The notes below the pieces were generated by a model that was not told the DNA's origin, ran no database searches, and saw nothing but the letters and a program-made list of their open reading frames with translations. A DNA stretch of 64,000 nucleotides from Rhynochetos jubatus (taxonomy: Eukaryota; Chordata; Aves; Eurypygiformes; Rhynochetidae), in contig CM050648.1 in assembly GCA_027574665.1 (NCBI GenBank), forward strand, positions 46,291,200 to 46,355,199, read 5' to 3'. This document shows positions 27,113-38,103 of this stretch, piece by piece; the first letter of the stretch is position 1; every line of letters begins with the position of its first letter. The translations under genes were made by a program, and so were the position numbers.

Positions 27113-29995
27113 TCCACATATTCTTTTTTGAAACAGTCCACATCATAGAGTCTTTTTGGAAGCACCTCTTTTCCTGTTTGGGTATGGTACCTACTGTAGC
27201 CAGGACACCCAGCAATACCAGAGAGAGTTACAGGCAGAGCAATGTCTTTTACCTTCGGATATCCTTCAGAATGTATTTCAAGCTCACCTTTAAAATCGGC
27301 CGATGAGGGAATTTGTTGTGTTGTATCTGTGTTTTGGGAAGGTTTTGAGAACAGAAGTGATACAGTTTGCCTTCAACACACCACGATTAGTTCTTGCAGC
27401 ATGTCTGCAAACCTGCTGCTTTTTTTCTAGGGATACTGCATCTACAGATGGATTTATTGTATTCTAATTCATTCTCAGAGGCCTGTAGCAAGTGATGGGA
27501 TAAAGGATGACGTCCTTCATGAATCCAGACGCGTAAATAAAAATGACAGAAAAAAGCAAGGTGAACATTTGGGCCAGACAGCATGTATAATAGACAAGTT
27601 TTGGTCTAGCCTATGTTCTTTTCTTGTTTCGTCTAATTCATTAGCAAAAGGAATGCACAGAACAGAGTCACCAATACACCAACAGGTAGCTTTCTGCCCA
27701 TGCTAAACACAACGACAGAGTGGGTGGTTACAGAGCAGGCAGTCTTGCAAGTTTGGAGGCGATGGCTGAAGGGGCCTTTTTCCTTCCCACTGGAGACTGG
27801 GAAGCACTATGGCAGTACTTGATCTTACACAGAGAGCATATATCTTTAAAAAAAACCAACCCAAAACCACAGCAGAAACAGTAGTATAGCTTCCTAACCT
27901 ACCCTGCCTATGGCCATGCACATCTTTACCTCTCGTTCTCGGGCAGGACTAAGAGTAGTGAAGGCAAGGTGTTGCTTATGAAGTTGAGTGCGTTACACGA
28001 TGAGTAAAACTCCCCTACTGAGTCATCATTTCTCTAGCATGTAGTATCTGTATAACAAGTTGGCCAGAATTTCAACACTGCATATGGCTTTTTCACACAT
28101 GAACACATTTTTTATCACATATTTGTTTGAATGGGGATATCAATTTCAGAAAACAAAGTACCCCTCTGGTTCAGAAAACGGCTGTGGGAAGTACAAGGAG
28201 CTCCAGTTTTACTTTCTTTCATAAAAACCATTATGCAAAGTTCAATCGGAAATGTATGAAAATATATAGAGCTTAACACTGCAAAGTTCAGTATGTGTTC
28301 AACAGAGCGAGGACTTTGCTAAGGCAGCATTGTTCTCTGCAGGCTAGTGGTCATAAATACAAATATTCATGCAATCCTTCACATTTCAGGCATACTGCTG
28401 TCACTATCGGGATTCTTCACTAACCAATTTTTTCTGTTTCAGAGCCCTGAAGCATTATCCAATGGGCTGGGGTTTTTTTCAGATGGTCTTTTCCTTTTGT
28501 GAAGAGATAAACCAAAATTATATAAGAGAACATGCTGGTTCAGGTGAATCACTCGGGCTACAGCAGCAATGGACAAGCTTCCAAGGTACCATGGAGACTG
28601 GTAAGCAGCCAAAAGGTAAGGAACCAGGATAATTTTTGTTAAAGTCACTTTTTGCATTGCTTTATATACTAGAGCGTGGTCATTAAATAGTTGAGGATGG
28701 CAGGTGGAGAGATGCCACTGCTTAAAAGAAGTCCTTCCCAAAAAGCCCCCAGGCATTTGTGCTGCCTCCTGCTCTATCTCTACCTCTCTTTGCATATCCC
28801 AGCTCAAAGTGAGGGGCTGTGTCAAAGGGGTGCCTGGGCAGAGTGGTCACGGGGATGTCTGGCTCCACCTACGCTGTCCTAAGATTCCGACTGTGGATTT
28901 TGTTCTGAGTAACATGAATATGGGAATAAGGAAACTCATAGGCACACTGAGGTCTAAATAAACCTGCTTCTAACAGCAAATAACCCACAAGATCTCGGTA
29001 TAGGTAAAAGTGGTGGTCCTGGCAGATTCCCAGCGTCAGATCACAGAGGGGCAGTCTGGGGCTCGTACGTCGTTGGCTTCCCGCGTGCTGCTCTGCATGG
29101 CACTCCGTGTCCCCTCGCTGCACTGCCTGCAGCATGGCACAGCCGGTCAGGGGTCAGAGAGACAGCTCCACTGGATTTGAGGCAGTGTTCCTCCGCCCTA
29201 GCAGTGGCAGCGACCATCCTTGGTCAGGGGGCCTCTCCTCACTACTGAGGGGTGGGGGATCACCCACTCAGGCAGGGCACACGGACCAACAAACCCAACC
29301 AGCCAGGAAAACCCTCCAAACCAAACCAAAGCTGCTTCTTGGGTCTGAACTGGTTTTGCTTGCCATTAAGTTAATGGATATCTGCACCCCACTTCTATTT
29401 ATAAATCCCCAGTTGTTCTGAGAATCTTTCATTTAATCGATTTGGTTGTTTGGGTTGACTTTTTAAAATGAATTATTTTTCTTCTGTTGTTATCGTTTGG
29501 AATGAGGCGATACTGAGTAAAATTTATTTGGTATTTTAACAGGCACAGAGAGACCAGTGTAAGGAGCGTGCAATAGATAAGCTGTGTTTGGTGAGTGGGG
29601 AAAAGTCACGAGAGCAGATACTACATACACTGTTCTGCTGCTTAGAGCTGATGCTAACAGCAATGACTCGGTGTTTTGGTGATACCTGTACTCAGGACAT
29701 TGAAAAGGCACATAAATGTTACCAAGTCAAAAGCTATGAGTAAGGACACTTTCTAAAAGGGCGCTTTATAAATGGCCCTTCCGGGACCCTACACACCTAA
29801 CTGCAAAATGTGCATGGTGTTTTCAGTTAAAGAGCATGGGTAGCTTATACTAAAACTACAGTGGCACAAATTTGGGAAGTACTTTCAGCAAATTTCACCC
29901 GTGAAGTAAGATCAATTAGATTAAGGAGCTGAAACCCACAAAATAGTACAGGAAGTAGTATTTGCAAGGAGAGGTCATATTCCGTTCTTCTGTTT
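27113..29995. other. Intergenic stretch, no gene recognised
   Basis: Non-coding. Overlapping frames on both strands near 28.4-29.4 kb (up to 128 codons) have no recognisable domains. It ends at the 5-bp target duplication of the next LTR. Confidence 0.55.
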
Positions 29996-30000
29996 CGGTC

Positions 30001-30624
30001 TGTCACGGTTTAGTCCCAGTCAGTAACTAAGCACCACACAGCCGCTCGCTCACCTCCTCCTCTCCTCCAGGATGGGGAAAAGAACGAGAGGAAAAAGGTA
30101 AGAGAATTTGCGGGTTGAAATAACACTTTAATAATTGAAAATAAATGAAATAAAATAGTGATACTACTACTAATAATTTTAAACTGTAATGAAAATACTA
30201 CTACTAATAATAATGACAATAATATGTAATGAAAAAAATATGAAAAAAATGGAAAAAGGGAAAAAAAAAAAAAAGATGCAACTGCTCACCATCAGCCCAC
30301 TGATGCTCAGCAAGTCTCCGAGCTGTGATTCTCCTCCTGGCCAACTCCCCAGACTTACACACTGAGCATGATTGATGGCATGAAATGTCCGTTTGGTCAG
30401 TTTGGATCAGCTGTCTAAGCTGTGCCCCATCTCAGCTTCTTGTAGAAGAAGCTGGGAACACAGGTGCAGTATCAAAAAAAGTCCTTGACTTGGTACAATC
30501 ATTGCTTGGAAACAACTGAAAACATCAGTGTGTTATCAATGTTTTTCTCAGCACAAATGCAAAGCATAGCCTCATACTAGCTACTGTGAGGAAAATTAAC
30601 TCTGTCCCAACTGAAACCAGCACA
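30001..30624 (-). mobile_element. Solo LTR of the avian ERVL-like family, copy 2 (antisense)
   Basis: Reverse complement of the copy at 925-1560. It is flanked by a perfect 5-bp target duplication, CGGTC at 29996-30000 and 30625-30629, which fixes both ends: TGTCACGG at the left and CCAGCACA at the right. It keeps the hairpin-forming box around AGCTTCTTGTAGAAGAAGCT (30430s) in single copy, and an AT-rich triplet region at 30160-30270. No internal retroviral sequence is present, so it is a solo LTR. Confidence 0.92.
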
Positions 30625-30629
30625 CGGTC

Positions 30630-33600
30630 TTTAGCTACCAATCTCTAACATGTGAAGCGTCAGGAGGACCCTGTGCTGTTGATGCAAAAGAAGAATTTGG
30701 ATTTTACTGTTACATCAGTTGCAAAAGTAAAATGTGGATGATATTTTACACCAGGGAGGGATTAATGTTGTATTTTGCCAAGTATTTCAGGCTGTGTAAT
30801 TCTCTGCTTTTGTCTTCCTCTACAGTTTCCTCCTGCTGTAAGGAGGACAGTGCTAGCTGGTTGCCCACACTCGGCTTTGTCCAGTCACACCTGACACGTT
30901 GGCTGTAGAGTCCTACCTGAACCTTTCTGCCAAAATTTCCAATTATCACATCTTTCTCCATGGAAATAAAGTTGAGAATGCAAACAGAGATAGGCTACGA
31001 GCATTTTCAGCCCTGCCTTATTAGTCCTGGCTTGGTTTAGGCGACACACTGTGTGATATTCCAGTAACCGGTTTGCATTAGTGTTGTTCTAGCTGAGAAA
31101 GATACATTACCTGCAGAAAGAAGAAAAAAATCCTACACACACAAAAAATCCTTTGTGTACACCTTCTCCTTTAGGAAAAAAAGCAAGCAAAGCTGAATGT
31201 AAGGCATCATTATAACATTAAAAACATTCACTGCCCATATACAGACCTTAACACATTTGAAACAGCCTTTTTTTCCCACTGTATGTCACATATTTACTCC
31301 CTTTTCCTTTCTTTATTACTAAGGAAATGGGAACATTTGCATGAAAACAAGAGCTTAGAGTCTTAAAATTTTGTCTATTCCTGCTTATATTTTCCTGCTC
31401 TGAAGGGATCAGAGCCTTCTGTAGAGGGTATCGTAATTGCTTCCAACCCAACGAGCTGTGATGAATAAGAAGCAGGAACTTTTAAACAAAGATCCTGTTT
31501 TCATGCAAATATTCTTGGTAATAAAGCATAAAGCAAAAGAAATATGTGAAGTTATGTTTTGCAGAACTGCTACTTAAAGCAAAGCAGCTCCGTAGAACAA
31601 AGCCGAGTGAATTTTTCTAACTGCAGTAAGCGAAAGTGAGTTTGATTTTTTTCCGTAAGAGATTCCAAATGTCTCCAAACAAGATCATTAAAAGGCAAAG
31701 ATGGAATATATCCCAATATTGCTCTTATCAGCATCATCAACATCACTCTGTGTGAAGAGATCTTAACCAGAATTACGGCACTATTCCCCCGTTTCTTTAT
31801 AAACCCAGGAACATACAGCCTCTTTCTTCCAAAGATTGAGCACTCTAGTATGTTCTTATAACCCAGCTCTGAGCCATTGTTTTGGTCTACCCCCTCTTAA
31901 TTTTGCAAATGCAGCAGTAACTGGCCAAAATCTACTGAAAAAAATAAAGAACATTAGACTTGGAAACAATAGAGAATATGTAGGAAACATTTGTATTCAA
32001 CAATAATGAATAGTTTAGAATTTCCTTCAAGATAGCTCACTCAGAAAATAAATCAAAATCCAGGAGGCGTTTATTTGCATGCAGGTTTTATACATTAATA
32101 ACATCAAGTATCCACCTCTCTAGTTTCTGACCTTCTAAGCAGCAAACGCCTTGGAGTCGTTACTAAGAACAACTTTCTAGAGCAGTTCTTTGCCAGTAAT
32201 ATCAGTAGGTGGAACGGTGTCCAGCGGAAGCTGTGTCACAGCACAATCCTACCTCCCCAAATGTAACGAGGTGACTGATTATCCAACAGCTCGAGGGATT
32301 TTGTCACGCAGCTGAGACCATGCGGTGCATGAACACTGACTTCTGACTCCACAAGTGTTAGGGCTGGCAGTGCTCATCGGTGCTGCCATCGCTGGGCTGT
32401 AAACACCGTAGACGTCCACTGAAATTCTCTCCAGAAGAGGGGAAATGTGCTAGCGGGTACATGGTTTAAAGTAAACCATTTGGAGTTGCGGTTTCTTTAT
32501 TCCTCAGCGCATCTTTGCTCAGTTCAACAAGGAAGATTTTCACTCTGCACGGGCAGCGGACGACTTTCCATTGTAACTCATGCATGCGGCAAGTTAGAAG
32601 TGTCAAAATCATCTTTCTAACTACGCCAGTGAGCAAAAAAACCAAGAGGCAGAAAATTCTTACCCCCAAAGGTTACCGTTAACCATCCGATAACCCTGTA
32701 CCAAGCACGGTGCTGAAATATTATGGTGCATGTTTTCTAAAAGCTCCTCTTTGGCAGAAGTCACATGACAGATTTCAGCCAAAAGCCTTCTCATTTTTTC
32801 AGCTAGTTTAAAAACCTTGAAAGTGTTTTCTCAGCTTTTTCTATGGACGCCGTGCTACGTCACCAAAACACTCCGATTTAATCCAGAAACACTGGTAAAT
32901 TTAATGAGAGACATCAGGCCCCATTCTGCTTAAGTCTTCACTTTCTATTGCCAGTGGACTTGTTAGAGCTGGTAATTCCAAAAATACAATATTTCTAACT
33001 TATTCATGATTTATTTTAAGCCTCTTTCACAGCCTGATGCACATGAGGCAATTTAAATCGCCAAAACTCTGTTTTGCAACTAACACTTCATTACACTGAA
33101 TGGAAAAGTTCACACATCTGTTGGTGCTGCATTGTTCCGGGCTGGCTGCAGAGCAAACAATCCAGCAAGACACAGATTTGCCGTAGGAAGGCTGTCTCCA
33201 AACCAGAAGACAGAAACTTGCATTTTCTGACAGAGGCGAGTTCTGCAGAATGCAGAAGAGCCTCAGTTCACAGCATCGAAGGACCAACACGGCACCTCTC
33301 CCCCAGGACGCTGAGGGGGTTTCTTCCAGTTCAGCTGAGTGATGGGGTGTCACCAGCAGTCCTGACAGAGGAGGGTCTGTGCAAGCCCTTTTCATTGCAA
33401 GGAGAAAATTATTAAACCCTGCTAATTCTGACACCATAAAACCAGAACGATGAACCTAACCTCATGCAATTTGCCTTATTTAAATACAATCTTAGAGTTC
33501 GAATTTGAGAGTCTCAGATGATTTAAAAAATGGGGATTAAAAATCTGCATTCTAAACTCAGCATATAAATTCTGCTGAAATTACTATAGATATACATATA

Positions 33601-34729
33601 TTTGGACATATGTAATGAGTATAGGCTATGAAAATATATTCTACACTGTATATTTATATAAAACTGAAGTCATGTACCATGCAATTGACCTTTTTCAGAT
33701 CACCAATCCTTTACAGTAAGCATCATTTCTGTGACCCATGTTGATCCACTGCCTGGCATGGTGAGGTTCCACAACGTTCCTAGGACTTCTGGTCAAGTGA
33801 TTAATGGAAGCAGTAATAGAATGTCTGTACCCTTCAAAAATGTGAATCAAAAAACCTAAATGCAAAACGAAGAAACAAATCCAGCTGAGTTACGTGTTAC
33901 GCTAGTTTCTGCTCTCCACCCCCACTCCACAGTTGGTTTTCATCGGCTTTTGTTGGTTCTCTCTCCTGCCATTAAGCAGTTTGAAAAAATAATGAGTATG
34001 CCTGAGTTTTTTAAGGCATGGTCCACACTCCACAGAATTTAGGAATCTGTCTCTGCTGAGAAGGCGTACGGCTCTTCACATGATCCAAAGTGATGCTCCT
34101 GGATATGGAATTATTTTCTCAACAAGACTAAAGTGCTCGTGCTTAGTTCCAGCCTTTCACTCGTCCGTGCTCTAGCTGTTCGGATCACCACTCCTGGCTA
34201 CATCGCATCTCCCTCTCCCCGCCGTTGCTTTGTGAGCTCACTTTGGATGCAGGCATATCACGGTAGCAGGGTGATACAGAAGTTTCCGAGACCCTTGGCG
34301 GGAGGTTGGTTTGAGAACAATTATCTGCCAGAACGGTTTAGCAGTGCAGCCCAATCTACGTTGTGACCCTTATTCTAAATGTAGATATAATGGCACATTA
34401 AAGTAATGTTACATCTCATAAAGCCTGCTGGGTGAGGGTTCAGCGAGGTGCCCCTCGTTTCCCTTCTGCACAGCGGTTCCTTTGTTACCGCCTCTCCTCC
34501 AGATCCTGTGATGGACGGGAGCCCCACGCTCCTCCAACACTACAACAGGGCTGCCAAGATAATTTACGGGCCCTGTGGCCAACAGAAAGTCTCGGGCCTC
34601 CTTGGGTTATCTCTCAGTCCTGCTTTTCTCCGCCCATTGTGCCAGCTTGTCCCCTCCGATTTTACAGATGCCAGGAAAGGTTTTGGCAACACAAACGTGC
34701 TTTTAAACAGCAGCCTGCTCCGGGCTTCG
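30630..34729. other. Upstream flank of the NOL4 promoter, no gene recognised
   Basis: AT-rich and largely free of recognisable repeats. A 113-codon plus-strand frame (33074-33415) and a 136-codon minus-strand frame (33027-33437) overlap each other and neither is recognisable. GC content rises from about 34.4 kb towards the CpG island. Distal promoter or enhancer elements may lie here, but I can point to none with confidence. Confidence 0.55.
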
Positions 34730-35582
34730 CTGGGGTGCGCGGCCGTGCTTCTAGGCGGAAAGCTGAGAGTAAACACAGAGCGGAGGGGAGCGGGGCAGCC
34801 ATGGTGGGCAGCGCTCGGGTCAGGCGGGGAGGTGGAGGCCGGGGTGCCCACGCGTGGGGCCAGCCCGATGGACCGGCATGGTGTGGCTGGAAGCGTGGGA
34901 AAGGGCTCCTCCGGCTCCCTCAGCACCTTCCCTTTCTGAGAAACCCAGGCTCGGCAGAGCCCGCGTTGCTGGTACCGCCGGCCATGGCAGCCTCTTCCTG
35001 CCGGGTGCGCGGCGGTGGATGCGGAGGGTGCTCGTCACTGCCCAAGCCTGGGCAGCAGAAACCCAAAGCTGTCCTCGCACCGGCTGCTTCTAGGGCCGGA
35101 GTGGCTGGAAGCACAGACACAGGCAGGATTTCCGCAGAGGACACCGAGTTACAGCTCGGGAACCCCCCACTCCCCATCACCGCAGCGCAACTGGAGAGGA
35201 AAGCGCAGGTGCCTGGTGCTCAGTCCATTCCGGCTCTCCCCTACCATCCACCCACAGCCGCCCCACAGCCGCCGAACCCTCGGGGGGCTGCTGGCTGGGA
35301 GGGGCTGTGGGCGCTGCCCCGGCGCAGCCCGGGATGCGGTGCCGCCGCGCCGACCGGCCGAGCCTCCCCCCCCCGCCCCCCGCCGCCGCCGGCAGCCGAC
35401 GCGCAGCCGCGTTGCACGGAGTGTCCCGGAGCCGACGGGAGATGCGGGGAGCGCTGGAGGGGGGGTGCGGTCCCTCCGCTCCGCCGGGCGGGGGCCGGGC
35501 CGCGGGGAACGCGGCCGCCGCAGGGGGGCTTCGCTGTCCGTTTCTACGGGAAAGCCCGTCCCGGCGGCGGCCACGTGTCCCC

Positions 35583-35618
35583 GGAGGGAGCCCCGGAGGG
35601 AGCCCCAGAGGGAGCCCC
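35583..35618 (+). repeat. 12-bp tandem repeat, three copies, in the promoter island
   Basis: Three head-to-tail units of GGAGGGAGCCCC, the third starting AGAG. A short GC-rich minisatellite likely to vary in length between individuals. Confidence 0.9.
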
Positions 35619-35691
35619 GCCGCCCGGTGCGGCGCGAAGCGCGCGGTGCCGCCGCTCCTCCCCTGCTCCGCCGGCGGCTGCGGCGTGCGGA

Positions 35692-35740
35692 GGGGGTGGG
35701 GGTGGGTCGGGGGGGGGGGGGGGGTGGGCCGGGGGGGGGG
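35692..35740 (+). repeat. G-rich tract with quadruplex potential
   Basis: Six G runs within 49 bp: lengths 5, 5, 3, 16, 3 and 10, separated by one to two bases. This exceeds the four-run rule for an intramolecular G-quadruplex on the plus strand. The exact length of the 16- and 10-base runs could be affected by sequencing slippage. Confidence 0.85.
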
Positions 35741-35888
35741 TCGTCCGCCGTGGGCGCGGAGGCAGCCATCCCCCGCCGCCGCCCTGCGCGCGTTTCTTGC
35801 TCCAATAAGCAATAATTAGGTCCTAAGCTAATGATGTGTCAGCTGATCCGCTCGCTCCGTCTGCGGGGAGGGGGCTGCGCCCGGAGAC

Positions 35889-35902
35889 ATCGCCATGGAA
35901 AC
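35889..35902 (+). promoter_or_regulatory. RFX X-box, NOL4 island site 1
   Basis: ATCGCCATGGAAAC fits the X-box consensus RYYNYY-N2-RRNRAC at every defined position, with two imperfectly inverted half sites. RFX winged-helix factors bind this motif. Binding is not shown by sequence alone. Confidence 0.6.
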
Positions 35903-36018
35903 GCTCCCCTGGGCTCCCCCCCCACACCTCCCGCCTCGGTCCGCGCCCGCGGAGGCGGGGGCGCGGCGCGCGCCATCCCGACATGGGACAGCGCTGCCCG
36001 TCACCGCGCCGCGCCGCC

Positions 36019-36032
36019 GTCGCCACAGAAAC
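36019..36032 (+). promoter_or_regulatory. RFX X-box, NOL4 island site 2
   Basis: GTCGCCACAGAAAC fits RYYNYY-N2-RRNRAC. It lies 130 bp downstream of site 1. The right half site (AGAAAC) is weaker than that of site 1. Confidence 0.5.
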
Positions 36033-36598
36033 TTTTGTCCCGGCGGCCAATCAGGGCGCAGGAGGGGGGGGGGGAACGGCGGAGGGGCGCTGGGCCCGGC
36101 CCGGTGCGCCGCCGCCAGCCCGCCGGGGAGCGCAGCGCGGGGAGCAGCGGAGCGGGGCGGAGCGGAGCGGCGAGTCAGCCTCCGGCGGCGCGCTACCCAG
36201 GGCCGGGCCCCCCGGGTGGGGACGCGTGCCCCAGCCGCGGAGGTGGCCGGCTGCGGGCGGGGGAGCGGAGCCGGGCCGCTGGATGGCGGAGGCGCGGGCG
36301 GGCGCGGCCGCGGAGAGGCGACGTGAGGAGGCGCCGCCGAGGCGCATTTACCCCCGCGGAGGGGGTGTCCTGCCTGGCGCGGCGGGGGAGAGCGTCGAAA
36401 TCTCCGGCGTGAACTGAAACTGTGGCGGAGGGAGGGGGGGAAATCAAGACTGCTTTTTTTCCTTCTTCTCCTTATTCCCCCGCCCCCCCGCGTTGAAAAA
36501 CGGGGTGTCGCTCAGCATCCGCACGCAAACTTACTTGAACGCCTTGTAGCCAGTTTAGCCCAGGGACCAGAGGATACCCCGCACCCGAGGAGTCCTAC

Positions 36599-36676
36599 AT
36601 GTGTGAGCACCATCATTACACTGGCAGAGCAACCGAGAGCCGCCTCCTTTCCTTACCAACATCCTCCTGGGACTGA
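36599..36676 (+). other. Possible upstream ORF (25 codons) in the NOL4 leader
   Basis: ATG at 36599 opens a frame of 25 codons (starts MCEHHHYTG) closed by TGA at 36674-36676. The start context is weak (T at -3). If the leader runs through here, this would be a short uORF about 1.2 kb upstream of the main start in genomic distance, and closer after splicing. Coding value is unknown. Confidence 0.25.
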
Positions 36677-36694
36677 TCTCTCTCCTCTGGGCCA

Positions 36695-36717
36695 ATATCC
36701 GAGCCTATCTCGGATAT
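36695..36717 (+). other. Perfect 9-bp stem-loop in the likely 5' leader
   Basis: ATATCCGAG (36695-36703), loop CCTAT, then CTCGGATAT (36709-36717). The arms are exact reverse complements with a 5-base loop, so either the DNA or the RNA could form a hairpin. It lies between the possible uORF and the candidate leader splice donor. Confidence 0.6.
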
Positions 36718-36934
36718 ATCTGGGTTGTTTTTTGCTGGGATTTTTTTTTTTCTTTTCCTCCATCTGCTGGGATTGCTAAGTAAATAAATAGAGGAAAATT
36801 CCTAAAAGGGCACCTGGAAATTCAGTGGGACTGAATGCGAGGAAGTGAAATGCTCATTATAATTTTTTTTTTTCCTCTTTATATTAAAAAACGTGTACTT
36901 AAAACGCGGATCGGATGTATTAGGCTTAGAAAAT

Positions 36935-36946
36935 AGCAGGTAAGAA
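36935..36946 (+). other. Candidate splice donor of a 5' non-coding exon
   Basis: AGCAG|GTAAGA is close to the ideal vertebrate donor, with the cut after 36939. It is followed by pyrimidine-rich sequence and lies about 890 bp upstream of the NOL4 ATG. A weak matching acceptor is CTAG|GAG (cut after 37824), preceded by a TG-rich rather than pyrimidine-rich run. The leader may therefore be spliced just before the start codon, or the whole region may be one exon. Confidence 0.35.
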
Positions 36947-37505
36947 CTTTCTTTCTTTCCGGTACCTTCATGCCCGGAGCGGGGATATCTAAAGCAAAGC
37001 CGCCCAGCCCTGGAATAAAGGGGGAGCAAAGAGACCAGTTTGCCCTTCAGTGCTTCCTCCATCCTGCGCGGCGAGAGGCTGCCGTGGGGAGCGGCACAGC
37101 CCGCCCGGACAGAGCCAGCCAGCCCTTCCAGAAGGCAGCCGGGGCGGAGGAGGGTGGGCTTTTTTCCTCTTCTTTTTTTTTTTTTTTACCTCCTCCACCT
37201 GCACTACCCAGGGTGAATCCGGGTGCAGCTGATGTATGGAAAAGAAGAAGGATCCGAGTCAATATTTTCTTTTCTCTTCGCTAAGCCGAGGGATAGGATT
37301 TTAATTATTTATCCATCCGAACCCTCTCCGGGTAAGACGCTGCTGGAGCCCGTGGGATAGTCCTGCCTTGCACAATTATTAAAGAGACTGATCACGTACA
37401 GTGGAAGGATCAGAGGAGCCTCCACCAGACCCGTTTCGCCTCCTGTGGAAAAAATTAATAATAATAATGAAGGAGAACATTGCCACACTATTGAATTGAT
37501 TGCTG

Positions 37506-37587
37506 CCCCCCCCCCCCCCCCCCCGCCCCTCACCCATCCCCCTCCCGGCCCCCCCACCCGCCCGAACCACCACCACCACCACCACCA
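37506..37587 (+). repeat. C19 homopolymer and (CCA)7 tract shortly upstream of the NOL4 start
   Basis: A run of 19 C (37506-37524), then C-rich spacer, then seven CCA triplets (37567-37587). Both are prone to slippage, so the exact lengths are uncertain. They may lie in the leader or in a leader intron. Confidence 0.9.
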
Positions 37588-37830
37588 CAACAAAAAAAGC
37601 CCGCTGGGATCTGCCTGCGCCGGGACCTCCTTCGCTCCGGCTCGGAGGTGGATGCATTTTTCATGAGCGGCGGGTGAACAGGTGCAAAGTGCGGCGGGGC
37701 GGCCCGGCCCGGCCCCCGCACCCCCCGGTCCCGCACCCCCCGGCCCGCTCCGGGGCGGCGTGTGCGTGTGTCCGCGCGTGTGTGTCCGCGCCCCGCCGTG
37801 TGCATGTGTGCGTGCGTGTGCTAGGAGATT

Positions 37831-38097
37831 ATGGAGAGCACCGACCGGGACATGTACCGCCAGTTTCAGGACTGGTGTCTCAGGACTTACGGGGACTCGG
37901 GAAAAACCAAGACGGTGACCCGTAAAAAATACGACCGGATCGTCCAGCTCCTGAACGGCTCCGAGTCGAGCTCCACGGATAACGCCAAATTCAAATTCTG
38001 GGTCAAATCGAAAGGCTTCCAGCTCGGCAACTCGGACGAGGTCAGTGGTGGTGCTGGAGGAGGGAAGCAAGTGCTGTACGTGCCAGTCAAAACCACG
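37831..38097 (+). CDS. NOL4: Nucleolar protein 4 (NOL4 family), first coding exon, partial gene
   Basis: This exon encodes the first 89 residues of a NOL4-family nuclear/nucleolar protein, a poorly understood vertebrate factor expressed mainly in brain and testis. The sequence opens MESTDRDMYRQFQDWCLR and continues with the basic stretch KTKTVTRKKYDRI (25-37), the serine-rich NGSESSSTDN (42-51), KFKFWVKSKGFQLG (53-66) and a glycine-rich linker (73-78) before KQVLYVPVKTT. These match the known N-terminus as I recall it. An in-frame TAG lies three codons upstream, and A at -3 with G at +4 gives a strong start. The exon ends phase 0 at ACG|GTTAGT. The frame stays open to 38283 only by intron read-through. 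The next exon, which in the family continues DGVG, is not in the window. The paralogue NOL4L is not fully excluded; the AT-rich setting and long intron favour NOL4. Confidence 0.9.
38038..38046 (+). other. NOL4: Alternative in-frame splice donor within NOL4 exon 1
   Basis: GAG|GTCAGT, cut after 38040 at the end of codon 70. It is also phase 0, so its use would remove residues 71-89 (the Gly-rich linker and VPVKTT) without shifting frame. The downstream donor at 38098 fits the family protein better. This one is a potential alternative. Confidence 0.35.
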
Positions 38098-38103
38098 GTT
38101 AGT
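38095..38103 (+). other. NOL4: Splice donor of NOL4 exon 1
   Basis: ACG|GTTAGT, cut after 38097. It agrees with the donor consensus except for T at +3. It was chosen because the family protein runs through KTT at this point and then changes to sequence absent from the following DNA. Confidence 0.75.

Noticed and set aside
34432..35808. 458-codon plus-strand open frame upstream of NOL4
   Set aside because: It is Pro/Arg/Gly/Ala-rich, crosses G tracts and tandem repeats, and overlaps equally long frames on the other strand. This is what a stop-poor CpG island gives by chance.
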